From Deltaproteobacteria bacterium (GTDB lineage Bacteria; Desulfobacterota; Deferrisomatia; Deferrisomatales; BM512): a stretch of 57,271 nt of DNA. Below are positions 8,406 through 15,831 of the stretch, in pieces. The notes below the pieces were generated by a model, which was given only the letters and a program-made list of their open reading frames with translations, did no database searches and was not told where the DNA came from. Numbering within the stretch: the first letter of the stretch is position 1; each line of letters starts with the position of its first letter. Made by a program: the position numbers and the translations under genes. The stretch lies in NCBI GenBank assembly GCA_002869015.1, contig PKTT01000030.1, forward strand, positions 42,420-99,690. Direction: 5' to 3'.

Positions 8406-8434
8406 ATATTATGCGTAAGTTATGCGTAAGTCAA
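8406..8434 (-). promoter_or_regulatory. lexA promoter, strong sigma-70 type
   Basis: On the minus strand TTGACT (8434-8429) and TAATAT (8411-8406) are separated by exactly 17 bp. The -10 ends 7 nt before the lexA ATG, which predicts transcription starting at or next to the start codon. No usable Shine-Dalgarno spacing is available, which fits a leaderless mRNA. Confidence 0.7.
8409..8430. repeat. Two tandem 11-bp repeats in the lexA promoter (probable LexA operator)
   Basis: TTATGCGTAAG occurs twice with no spacer (8409-8419, 8420-8430). The 11-bp period places both copies on the same face of the helix. Each contains TTA-N-GC-GTAA, an imperfect palindrome, and recalls the TTAC-N3-GTAA type of LexA box I remember from Bdellovibrio. 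The pair covers the promoter spacer, where a bound repressor would block RNA polymerase. Confidence 0.6.
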
Positions 8435-8523
8435 GAAGAATATTGTTATGACTCAATTTTTCACCGCTCAAATTTCAAATTATTAAATAAGTTGCGTGGT
8501 ATATTTGACCGATTGGAGGAGAG

Positions 8524-9330
8524 ATGAAGCGACCGGAATTGACCAGAGAGTTCCTCGAAGAGCTCTATCGAAAACACCACAGACTAGAAAATTTAAACCC
8601 CGATCCGCTCATCTTCGCCAGGGGCTACGATGACCCTTTGGAGGGCGAGATCGCAGGGCTGATTGCAGGGGTTTTTGCTTATGGCAACGTAAAACAGATA
8701 GTAAAAAACCTTACCCTTATCTTTGATGAACTTGGCGAAAAGCCGAGGGAGGCAATTCTCTCTACCGAGCCTAACGAGTGGCCAAAACGTTTTCCAAAGT
8801 TCGCTTACCGCTTCCATAAAACCCAAGATATATCGCTCTTCTTTTGGCTATTGCGCCAAGCGCTTGAGCAAAACAGCTCTCTTGTTAACATTTTCACTAA
8901 AGCGCGGTATACTTCAATAAGTGAAAATTTGAGCGCCTTCACAGCGCAGCTTTTATCAGGCGATGCGCGCCCTCTTCTCCCGGTAGCCGAGCTGCCCAAG
9001 GGGCACCCGGTAAGGCATCTTGTATCCTCACCTGCTAATGGCGGCGCAGCTAAGCGTATGTGTCTTTTTCTAAGGTGGATGGTTCGTAGCGACGCCCTTG
9101 ACCCTGGCTATTGGCATGGCTTGGTAGCGTCCGATGAGCTAGTTGTTCCCCTGGATGTGCACGTGGGACGCGTAGGAAGGCACTTCGGCCTAACCCGCCT
9201 AAAGAGCCCAGGGTGGAAGATGGCTAAAGAGATAACCGAATCTCTTAAGGAGTTCGACCCTGAAGACCCGCTGCGTTATGACTTCACCCTTTTCAGGTAT
9301 GGCATGGAGGAGATTCCGCCCGAAAAATAG
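8524..9330 (+). CDS. TIGR02757/DUF2400 family protein
   Basis: A 268-residue protein matching the DUF2400 (TIGR02757) family: DPLIFARGYDDPLEGEIAGLIAGVFAYGNVKQI near the start, KRMCLFLRWMVRSDALDPGYW in the centre and LVVPLDVHVGRVGRHFGLTRLK towards the end, then YDFTLFRYGM. Family members look like distant relatives of helix-hairpin-helix DNA glycosylases, but no activity is established to my knowledge. It is divergent from lexA with 125 bp between, so the two may share regulation. GGAGGAGAG just before the ATG is a strong ribosome site. Confidence 0.82.
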   Translation: MKRPELTREFLEELYRKHHRLENLNPDPLIFARGYDDPLEGEIAGLIAGVFAYGNVKQIVKNLTLIFDELGEKPREAILSTEPNEWPKRFPKFAYRFHKTQDISLFFWLLRQALEQNSSLVNIFTKARYTSISENLSAFTAQLLSGDARPLLPVAELPKGHPVRHLVSSPANGGAAKRMCLFLRWMVRSDALDPGYWHGLVASDELVVPLDVHVGRVGRHFGLTRLKSPGWKMAKEITESLKEFDPEDPLRYDFTLFRYGMEEIPPEK

Positions 9331-9500
9331 AGACTTTTCCGCACCAACACTATTTTTGGCCTTTAAAGTGTAGATAAATACAGCTGGCGATTGAACAGAG
9401 ATAGACCAAGTTTCCTAAGTTATTGATATTACAGCTTATTTTATTTGCACAAAATTTAATCACCTTAGATAATGCGTCCTGTTTTTAGCGATTTTTTGAG

Positions 9501-9547
9501 TTTTCTACAGACTTTTCTGCAAGTTATCCACAATGCGTGGTGGAAAA
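9501..9547. other. DnaA-box cluster beside an A/T-rich stretch
   Basis: The 290-bp gap between 9330 and 9621 has no gene. It holds a perfect DnaA box TTATCCACA (9524-9532), two near boxes TTTTCTACA (9501-9509) and TTTTCTGCA (9513-9521), and an inverted TTTTCCACC (9547-9539). The preceding 120 bp is markedly A/T-rich. This could be a DnaA-regulated promoter or titration site, or part of an origin. Confidence 0.45.
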
Positions 9548-9558
9548 GCGTCAGAGGG

Positions 9559-9589
9559 CCTTGAAAGGCTCTGATTTTCAAGGTTTTTT
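9559..9589 (+). terminator. Intrinsic terminator upstream of the NRDE gene, with a competing hairpin
   Basis: CCTTGAAA (9559-9566) pairs with TTTCAAGG (9576-9583) and is followed by six T. Overlapping it, TCAGAG (9551-9556) can pair with CTCTGA (9569-9574), which would break the terminator stem. It lies 32 bp before the start of the NRDE gene, so it may be an attenuator. Confidence 0.5.
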
Positions 9590-9620
9590 CTTACCAAGGA
9601 CTAGATAGGAGCCCTTAAAA

Positions 9621-10364
9621 ATGTGCACCCTTCACCTACTCTTCAAATGCGCGCCGGATGAGCCACTGATCTTCGCGGCCAACCGTGACGAGTTCCTTGC
9701 GCGTGAATGGGAGTGGCCTGGCGAGCTTTCGCGTCTTCCGGCAATATACGGCCCCCGTGACCTTGCTGGCGGCGGCACCTGGACAGGGGTAAACGAATGC
9801 GGCCTCCTCGTAGCCCTTGCAAACCATGAGGGCACCCTCTCCTCCGGCGGCTCACTCTGCTCCCGGGGCTACGTGGTAAAGGAGACGCTCCGCCACGAGA
9901 GCGCAGCCGAAGCGGTGGACTTTGCCCGTGCAATTGCCCCAGCATGCAAGTCCTACACAATGCTGATAGCAGACCCAAACGTCGCCTTCGTGGCGGAGAA
10001 CGCAATGGGAGAGCTTAGACTTCATCCCCTGAAGCCTGGTCCCCACGTAATAACAAATCGCCGCTTCGGTGAAAATGGAGACACCAAGGCCGAGCGGTCC
10101 ATCTCCAAACTTAAAGCCCTAATTGATGATGGTCGCCTTGGCGACGGTGACCTCGCCAATTTCCTCGGCGACCACCACCTGGCAAAGGGACAGCTGACCC
10201 CCCTTTGCGTTCACGATGAGGGGCCGCCGGGCTTTGGCACCTCTTCATCCACAATAATAAGAGTGGACTCTATGAGCAGGGTCTCCAAATACCTTTTTGC
10301 CCCCGGCCACCCATGTACGACTGAATTTGTTGACGTCACGCCGGATTTCCAGCGATTTTTTTGA
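9621..10364 (+). CDS. NRDE/TANGO2 family protein
   Basis: A 247-residue protein beginning MCTLHLLFKCAPDEPLIFAANRDEF. The NRDE motif at about 21-24 and Cys2 are hallmarks of the TANGO2/T10 family, whose fold resembles Ntn hydrolases with an N-terminal Cys. GGGTWTGVNECGLLVALANHE follows near residue 50, and CTTEFVDVTPDF closes the protein. Eukaryotic members have been linked to haem or lipid handling, but the bacterial role is not settled. It follows a terminator/antiterminator-like structure. No Shine-Dalgarno is strong; AGGAGCCC lies about 7 nt before the ATG. Confidence 0.85.
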   Translation: MCTLHLLFKCAPDEPLIFAANRDEFLAREWEWPGELSRLPAIYGPRDLAGGGTWTGVNECGLLVALANHEGTLSSGGSLCSRGYVVKETLRHESAAEAVDFARAIAPACKSYTMLIADPNVAFVAENAMGELRLHPLKPGPHVITNRRFGENGDTKAERSISKLKALIDDGRLGDGDLANFLGDHHLAKGQLTPLCVHDEGPPGFGTSSSTIIRVDSMSRVSKYLFAPGHPCTTEFVDVTPDFQRFF

Positions 10365-10385
10365 GCTTTTCCACCATCGATGGGG

Positions 10386-10415
10386 TTGACAGACCGCTCG
10401 CCGTGGTGTTAGATA
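10386..10415 (+). promoter_or_regulatory. rpsT promoter
   Basis: A consensus TTGACA (10386-10391) is followed after 17 bp by TTAGAT (10409-10414; TAGATA if the spacer is 18). It lies about 55 nt before the rpsT start and is the expected strength for a ribosomal protein gene. Confidence 0.65.
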
Positions 10416-10467
10416 TGCGGCTCTCAAAAAAACACGAAAAAATCCGTTTGCCACGGGAGGTTTGATT

Positions 10468-10734
10468 TTGGCTAACCATAAGAACGCTTTAAAGAAGATT
10501 CGCCAGGACAAAAAGCGCAACGAGCGCAACAAATCAGTCCGCACACGCTACAGGAACCTCATCAAGGCCGTGCGCGTCGCGGTTGATGGCGGTGACAGCG
10601 CCCAGGCGAAGGATGCCCTGAAGGCAGCCGCGCCTTACTTGCAGCGCGCAGCATCCAAGGGCGTAATACACGCCAACAAGGCAGCGAGACATATCTCCCG
10701 CCTCACCAAGCAGGTGGAGGCGATGGAGGGTTAA
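10468..10734 (+). CDS. rpsT: 30S ribosomal protein S20
   Basis: 88 residues, MANHKNALKKIRQDKKRNER onward, rich in Lys and Arg with the usual S20 three-helix pattern and the KAVRVAV and SKGVIHANKAARHISRL segments. It binds 16S rRNA early in 30S assembly. The start is TTG at 10468, not the TTG two codons upstream: GGGAGG at 10455-10460 has a 7-nt spacing to the former and only 1 nt to the latter. S20 genes are often started at UUG, which supports autoregulated translation. It is a single-gene transcript with its own promoter and terminator. Confidence 0.97.
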   Translation: MANHKNALKKIRQDKKRNERNKSVRTRYRNLIKAVRVAVDGGDSAQAKDALKAAAPYLQRAASKGVIHANKAARHISRLTKQVEAMEG

Positions 10735-10759
10735 TCGTCCCGCGCTTTTACAGCTCCTT

Positions 10760-10797
10760 GAGAGCCCCGGTCCTTAAAGCCGGGGCTCTCTTTTTTT
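10760..10797 (+). terminator. rpsT terminator
   Basis: A perfect 11-bp stem GAGAGCCCCGG (10760-10770) / CCGGGGCTCTC (10780-10790) with a 9-nt loop is followed by seven T. A classic Rho-independent terminator. Confidence 0.95.
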
Positions 10798-10856
10798 GAT
10801 TTTTGAGTTATCTTTATCGGGTACCCCCTTAAAACCCCTCTTGATGGGAGTAGCCA

Positions 10857-11642
10857 ATGAACAGGATGCCGGCACTCTTCATCGGCCACGGAAGTCCGAT
10901 GAATATGGTTTTGGACAACGAATACACCCGCAGCCTGATTTCCTTAAAAGAGAAGCTCCCCCGCCCCAGGGCTATAGTGATCGTCTCGGCGCACTGGCAG
11001 ACGGCTGGGACTCGAATCAGCGCTTCGCCCAAGCCTCGGCAGATTTACGACTTTTACGGATTCCCACCCGAGCTTTACAACATACGCTATGAGCCGGTGG
11101 GCGCGCCCTCCATAGCTGGGCGCGCCCATGAACTAATGGGGGGAGACGCAGAAGGCGTCCTTGTAGATAACAGCTGGGGCGACGACCACGCGGGGTGGGC
11201 TGTGCTTAAATTCCTCTACCCCGGCGCGGAGATCCCCATCACCGTCATCAGCGTCGATATGGCAGCCCCCGCCAGCCGCCACGCCGAGCTTGCCGCGCGT
11301 TTAGCCCCCCTGCGTGACGAGGAGGTGCTTGTTCTGGCAAGCGGCAACCTCGTCCACAACCTCTTCGATGCCGATATAATGCATGAAGACGCTTCCCCTG
11401 ACCCGCGCGGTGTACGCTTTGACGCCATAGCCAAGCGCGCCCTTTTGGAGGGGGACCTGGAATCCATAGTCCACTATGAACGCTTCGGCGACGATGCCCG
11501 CTACAGCATCCCCACAAGGGACCATTACCTGCCGCTCATCTGGGCGGCAGCCCTTCGTTTACCGGAGGATAGCGTCACCTTCCCCTGCGAAATAATGCAA
11601 AACAGGAGCGTCTCCATGCGCTCGGTGGCATTTGGCCTTTAA
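10857..11642 (+). CDS. ygiD: 4,5-DOPA dioxygenase-like extradiol ring-cleavage enzyme (YgiD family)
   Basis: A 261-residue class III extradiol dioxygenase. MPALFIGHGSPMNMVLDN gives the first zinc His, VIVSAHWQT the second, SWGDDHAGWAVLKFLYP is the family's conserved G-x-DHG-like motif, and LASGNLVHNL lies near residue 160. YgiD-type enzymes bind zinc or iron at these His residues and cleave catechols such as DOPA. The physiological substrate here is unknown. The gene stands alone after the rpsT terminator. Confidence 0.85.
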   Translation: MNRMPALFIGHGSPMNMVLDNEYTRSLISLKEKLPRPRAIVIVSAHWQTAGTRISASPKPRQIYDFYGFPPELYNIRYEPVGAPSIAGRAHELMGGDAEGVLVDNSWGDDHAGWAVLKFLYPGAEIPITVISVDMAAPASRHAELAARLAPLRDEEVLVLASGNLVHNLFDADIMHEDASPDPRGVRFDAIAKRALLEGDLESIVHYERFGDDARYSIPTRDHYLPLIWAAALRLPEDSVTFPCEIMQNRSVSMRSVAFGL

Positions 11643-11711
11643 GAAGGGGCAGCGGACTACCCTTACGCACCTGCTACTCCTGTGCTATCTTGTGAATAAG
11701 TAGCTGAAGTT

Positions 11712-11751
11712 ACGCCTTCACTCCAAAGGTCAAGGCTGTAGGCGTTTTTTT
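11712..11751 (+). terminator. Weak terminator-like hairpin after the ygiD gene
   Basis: ACGCCT (11712-11717) pairs with AGGCGT (11740-11745) around a 22-nt loop and is followed by a seven-T run starting at 11745. The long loop makes this a modest candidate. The 190-bp gap otherwise shows nothing I can name. Confidence 0.35.
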
Positions 11752-11833
11752 AATCAAACAAAGCGCCAAATCCGGTGTCTTTGAGCGAGGATAAAACGCT
11801 TGGCCCTGCCCTCAAGGGGAAAGGACCACGACC

Positions 11834-14623
11834 TTGTCTATAGAGACCCAGGTAGTGACATTAAAGCGCTCCACCCTCCTCCTTGCCATAATCTGGACTG
11901 CGCTGTCGCTGGTCTCCTTTTTCTGGGACTCCTACTCCAACCGTAGCAATATGCTCTCTATAGCCAAGCAGCAAGCTGAGCTGGTTCTTGAAAAAGACTT
12001 CACCCTTAGGCGCTGGGTACTTGCGCACAACGGCATCTACGTTGAGACCGGCGAAGAGACTCCACCAAACCCCCAGATACCAGAAAATAGCGATAAGTAC
12101 GCAACGACTGATAGCGGCAAGCGCTTGACGCTGATGAATCCGGCCTATGTCACACGCCAACTGCATGAACTTGGTGGGATGACCGGCGGAATCAGAGGCC
12201 ACCTCTCCAGCCTTGACCCTCTGAGAGAAGAGAATGAGCCAGACCCGTGGGAGCGGGCGGCCCTTGAGAGTTTCACCAGCGAAGGTCAGGAAATCGAAGG
12301 ATTTTCAACTATAGAGGGTGAACCTTATTACAGGGTCATCAAACCGGTCGTAGGTAAAGCGGCATGCACCAAATGCCACGTCGGCGAGGGAGGAAGCGAG
12401 GAGTATATCAGGGGTGGGATAAGTGTTTCAGTGCCGATGCGCGAATACTTCAACCTCCACTATCTAAGAGCGTTACAGATGGGGGGACTCCACTTCGTAA
12501 TCTGGGCGCTGGGGATGATTGGCCTCTTCGCTGGCTCCCGCAATATCAGGGAGAAGATGCTGAGCCAGGCGGAGACTGAGGAGGCATGGCTCAAGAGCGC
12601 CTCCATGCTTGAAAGCGTTTCCCGAGTTGCGCCGGTAGGTATAGGGGTAGTCGTAAAGAGGGTTATTACCTGGGCAAACAGACAGCTACAGGTCATAACC
12701 GGCTATTCAGAGGAGGAGCTATTGGGCAACAGGGGCCGCCTCCTTTACAACAGTGATGAGGAATACAGGGCGGTCGGCCTTAAGCTCCAGGAGCAGATAT
12801 CTAAGGGAGGGCTAGGCTCTATTGAGACTCGCTTTAAGAGAAAGGACGGGGAGCTTGTCGATATCTTTTTAAGCAGCACCCCCATAGATGCAAATGACTT
12901 TTCCAAGGGTATAACATTCACAGCCCTCGATATCACCGAAATCAAGGAGAGCGAGGCGAAGCTACGGCGTTCAAAGGAGTTTTTGCAAACGATAATCGAC
13001 AGCTTCCCCGAATCTATTTTGGTCATCAACGCAGATTACTCCATTGCGATGATGAATCAGGCGGCGAAGGAGAGGAGCTTATCGGGAACACAGGAAGCGG
13101 ACGACCTTTGTTGTTTTAAGGTCAACTATGGCAAGGATGGCCCCTGCATCGAAGAGGGACGGGATTGCCCCCTGGATATTATCTTCAAGACTCGCAGTAA
13201 GTTTACCACTGAGCACATCTATCTTGACAAGGAGGGCAAAGAGCGGGTCTCCGAGGTGATAGCAGCGCCTATATTCAATGACGATGGCGATGTGGTCCAG
13301 ATTATCGAGTCCTGCATAGACATAACCAGCCGCAAGAGGGCGGAGGAGGAGCGGCTTAAGCTACAGCGCCAGGTGGAGCATGCTCAAAAGCTGGAGAGCC
13401 TTGTGGTACTTGCGGGGGGCATAGCGCACGACTTTAACAACCTCCTCGTAGGGGTAATGGGCAACGCAGAGATGGCCCTCACCAACCTTAGCGACCAAAG
13501 CACGGTTCGCGGCTACCTTGAGAGCATTCTGACCTCCGCCATTAGAGCGGCGGACCTAGCAAAGCAGATGCTCGCGTACTCCGGCAAGGGCCATTTTGTT
13601 GTCGAAACTATGGATGTCAACAAAATGGTTATAGAGATGACCACCCTTCTGGAGGCGAGCACAAAAAAGAGAGCCTCCCTACATTTCAACCTCGCAGAGC
13701 AGCTGCCCGCCATAGATGCAGATGCGACCCAGATAAGGCAGGTTTTTATGAACCTTATCACCAACTCCGCCGAAGCGATGGATAGCGGCAAGGGAGAAAT
13801 AAGGGTCTCCACGGGAACCCTTAGGCTCAGCCGAAGCGAACTTGAGAAGATGTCCGCCAGCGAAAATGCCGAGGAGGGGCTTTTCATCTACATAGATGTC
13901 GCAGATACGGGTTGCGGCATGGACGAGGACACCCTCGAAAGAGTTTACGAGCCCTTCTATACCACCAAATTTGCCGGCCGCGGACTGGGGCTTGCTGCAA
14001 CTCTCGGTATTGTACGCGGGCACAGGGGGGCCATAAATATTGAGAGCGCCCTCGGTAAGGGAACCTCTATAAGGGTTTTTCTCCCTGTTTCTACTGAAAA
14101 ACTTGAGGAGCCTGAGGAGGAGCCCTCAACAAAGGCTACAGAGGATGTGGAGCACCTTAACGCAAGAGTCCTTGTAATAGACGATGAGTCTATGGTGCGA
14201 GAATTTGCAAAGAGCGTCCTCGAACGAATCGGCCTTGAGGTTGTGACGGCGATAGATGGCGTCGAGGGCATTGAGATTTTCAGTAAAGCCGAGCAGCCCT
14301 TCGACCTTGTGTTGCTCGATATGGTTATGCCGAGGATGGGGGGAGAGGAGACCTATGGAGCGCTTAGAAAGTTAAACTCCTCCATAAAAATTATCCTCTC
14401 AAGCGGATATGGTGAGCAGGAAACAACTCACCACTTCGACGGAAAGGGGCTATCAGGCTTCATCCAGAAACCCTACAGGCCAAACGAGCTTACTAGTATG
14501 GTTCGTAAAATACTCAAGGGAACTACATTACCGGGTGACACAAAAGCTCCGCCCGCTCCCCACCGGTTTTATTCCGAAAAATATAATTTTTTCACGTGCA
14601 ATGGGTGGCTTCGCGCAGCATAA
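11834..14623 (+). CDS. Hybrid sensor histidine kinase with haem-motif sensor domain, two PAS domains and receiver
   Basis: 929 residues. A membrane anchor lies at about 12-31, then a periplasmic DUF3365/Tll0287-like sensor domain (about 45-205) that contains one c-type haem motif, C178-T-K-C181-H182. A second membrane helix is at about 215-234. Two PAS domains follow (about 255-372 and 383-500, the second with a Cys-rich insert CIEEGRDCP), then HisKA with His532 in GGIAHDFNNLL, an HATPase domain (ADTGCGMDED, GRGLGLAATLGI) and a C-terminal receiver with LVLLDMVMP. The haem suggests redox or gas sensing. TTG at 11834 is used as start after AAGGA. The last 25 residues are unlike a receiver tail. 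No partner gene is evident. Confidence 0.88.
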   Translation: MSIETQVVTLKRSTLLLAIIWTALSLVSFFWDSYSNRSNMLSIAKQQAELVLEKDFTLRRWVLAHNGIYVETGEETPPNPQIPENSDKYATTDSGKRLTLMNPAYVTRQLHELGGMTGGIRGHLSSLDPLREENEPDPWERAALESFTSEGQEIEGFSTIEGEPYYRVIKPVVGKAACTKCHVGEGGSEEYIRGGISVSVPMREYFNLHYLRALQMGGLHFVIWALGMIGLFAGSRNIREKMLSQAETEEAWLKSASMLESVSRVAPVGIGVVVKRVITWANRQLQVITGYSEEELLGNRGRLLYNSDEEYRAVGLKLQEQISKGGLGSIETRFKRKDGELVDIFLSSTPIDANDFSKGITFTALDITEIKESEAKLRRSKEFLQTIIDSFPESILVINADYSIAMMNQAAKERSLSGTQEADDLCCFKVNYGKDGPCIEEGRDCPLDIIFKTRSKFTTEHIYLDKEGKERVSEVIAAPIFNDDGDVVQIIESCIDITSRKRAEEERLKLQRQVEHAQKLESLVVLAGGIAHDFNNLLVGVMGNAEMALTNLSDQSTVRGYLESILTSAIRAADLAKQMLAYSGKGHFVVETMDVNKMVIEMTTLLEASTKKRASLHFNLAEQLPAIDADATQIRQVFMNLITNSAEAMDSGKGEIRVSTGTLRLSRSELEKMSASENAEEGLFIYIDVADTGCGMDEDTLERVYEPFYTTKFAGRGLGLAATLGIVRGHRGAINIESALGKGTSIRVFLPVSTEKLEEPEEEPSTKATEDVEHLNARVLVIDDESMVREFAKSVLERIGLEVVTAIDGVEGIEIFSKAEQPFDLVLLDMVMPRMGGEETYGALRKLNSSIKIILSSGYGEQETTHHFDGKGLSGFIQKPYRPNELTSMVRKILKGTTLPGDTKAPPAPHRFYSEKYNFFTCNGWLRAA

Positions 14624-14639
14624 TGAATAGCTATTCATT
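14622..14639. repeat. 18-bp perfect palindrome at the kinase stop codon
   Basis: AATGAATAG is followed directly by its reverse complement CTATTCATT. It overlaps the TAA of the sensor kinase and lies 27 bp before the thioesterase start, so it could be an operator for that gene. Confidence 0.45.
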
Positions 14640-14665
14640 TAAATTTCAACAGGGAGCGCCGCTTC

Positions 14666-15070
14666 ATGAAGGTAAAAACGGAGATCGCGGTTAGAGGCTA
14701 TCACCTCGACATGTATGGGCATGTTAATAACGCAAGGTATTTAGAGTTTCTGGAGGAAGGGCGATGGCAATGGTTTGAGCGGGTCGGCTCCTTTGAGAAT
14801 GTGGTCAAAGAGGGGCTTGGGTTCACCGTCGTAAATATAAATATCGATTATCGCCGCCCCGCATTTCAGGGTGAGGTCATTGAAATTTATACGGAGTTGA
14901 TTTCAACGGGCAACAGGAGCGCCGTCATACACCAGCTGGTCCTGCTGAAGGGTAGCGAAAAGGTGGTAGCAGATGCAAAGGTCACCTTCGTCATGGTATC
15001 GCTTAAGACAGGGCGGCCTGTGGAGCTTACCCAAAAGCTCCTCGATGACCTTGGGTTAAAGGTGGAGTGA
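14666..15070 (+). CDS. Acyl-CoA thioesterase, 4-hydroxybenzoyl-CoA type
   Basis: A 134-residue hotdog-fold protein. RGYHLDMYGHVNNARYLEFLEEGRW carries the catalytic D-x-x-G-H-V-N-N motif of the 4HBT/YbgC class, in which the Asp attacks the thioester. FTVVNINIDYRRPAFQGEVI forms the central strand region. Such enzymes hydrolyse short- or medium-chain acyl-CoA in the cytoplasm. The substrate cannot be inferred from neighbours. It lies 42 bp after the sensor kinase and may be co-transcribed. Confidence 0.85.
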   Translation: MKVKTEIAVRGYHLDMYGHVNNARYLEFLEEGRWQWFERVGSFENVVKEGLGFTVVNINIDYRRPAFQGEVIEIYTELISTGNRSAVIHQLVLLKGSEKVVADAKVTFVMVSLKTGRPVELTQKLLDDLGLKVE

Positions 15071-15125
15071 ATCAAGGGGAGCAGCAAAATTTACCATGGC
15101 CCTTATGGAAACGCTGTGGGGTCAG

Positions 15126-15593
15126 CTACTCCCGCCCCTCGGGTTTTGGCCTCCAATCCTTCCCCTCAAGCCAGCCGTTTGAGGCACCCTCTACGCCATC
15201 AAACTTGGGCGCATAGGGTTTTATGTCAATAAGGGGGGTGCCATCCAAAACATCGATGCCCTTCACCGTCAGGACGTTACCCTGCCGCTCAACCAGCTCC
15301 ACGATTGAGAGGCCGAGCGGTGTCGGCCTGCATGGGTGGCGCGTGGCAAAGATTCCGTGGGGCTCGTCGTCGAGGAAGGGGTGTCGTATAAGCTCAACCT
15401 CCCCTGCCCGGTCAAAGATGTAAAAGAGGTATAAGTGGGTGAAGAGCTCTATATCCTTAAGACCAGGCGCGAGCTCAGGCAAAAGCTCAACGCTCCCCAC
15501 CGCCTCGCCTGCCGCGCCAGTCTGAACAGGGCATTGGGACTTCTCTTTAAAGGGGGTATGAATTGTTCCTATTGGGGATATCTCAAAGTTCAT
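15126..15593 (-). CDS. trmO: tRNA (N6-threonylcarbamoyladenosine(37)-N6)-methyltransferase TrmO
   Basis: A 155-residue protein of the TrmO/TsaA/UPF0066 family: ISPIGTIHTPFKEKSQCPVQ at the start, then VELLPELAPGLKDIELFTHLYLFYIFD and FATRHPCRPTPLGLSIVELV, the conserved R-x-P-x-R-P-N/T-P-x-G-L-S motif, followed by GIDVLDGTPLIDIKPYAPKFD. It methylates t6A37 of tRNA using S-adenosylmethionine with an unusual beta-barrel fold. Some TrmO proteins carry a C-terminal extension; this one is the short form. It converges on the thioesterase gene. Confidence 0.9.
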   Translation of the reverse strand: MNFEISPIGTIHTPFKEKSQCPVQTGAAGEAVGSVELLPELAPGLKDIELFTHLYLFYIFDRAGEVELIRHPFLDDEPHGIFATRHPCRPTPLGLSIVELVERQGNVLTVKGIDVLDGTPLIDIKPYAPKFDGVEGASNGWLEGKDWRPKPEGRE

Positions 15594-15831
15594 GCTGGTT
15601 CCGTCTCATAACACGCCGCAAGATTTCTTTTTAGGTAAAGGGCACTTCTCCATTCTTACTTCCGCCGGTCAAAGAGGTCAACTTAAACCCCTGCTTTTGA
15701 TGATAACAAAATGCATATGCGCTCCAATATGGCGAGGTCTTGTTAGCCGTGATAAGGTTTAAACTTTGAAAGAGTCAGTGTCACGCTAATTGATAGGTGA
15801 TGACCAAGCGTACGCCAAGAAAAGGGCAAAG

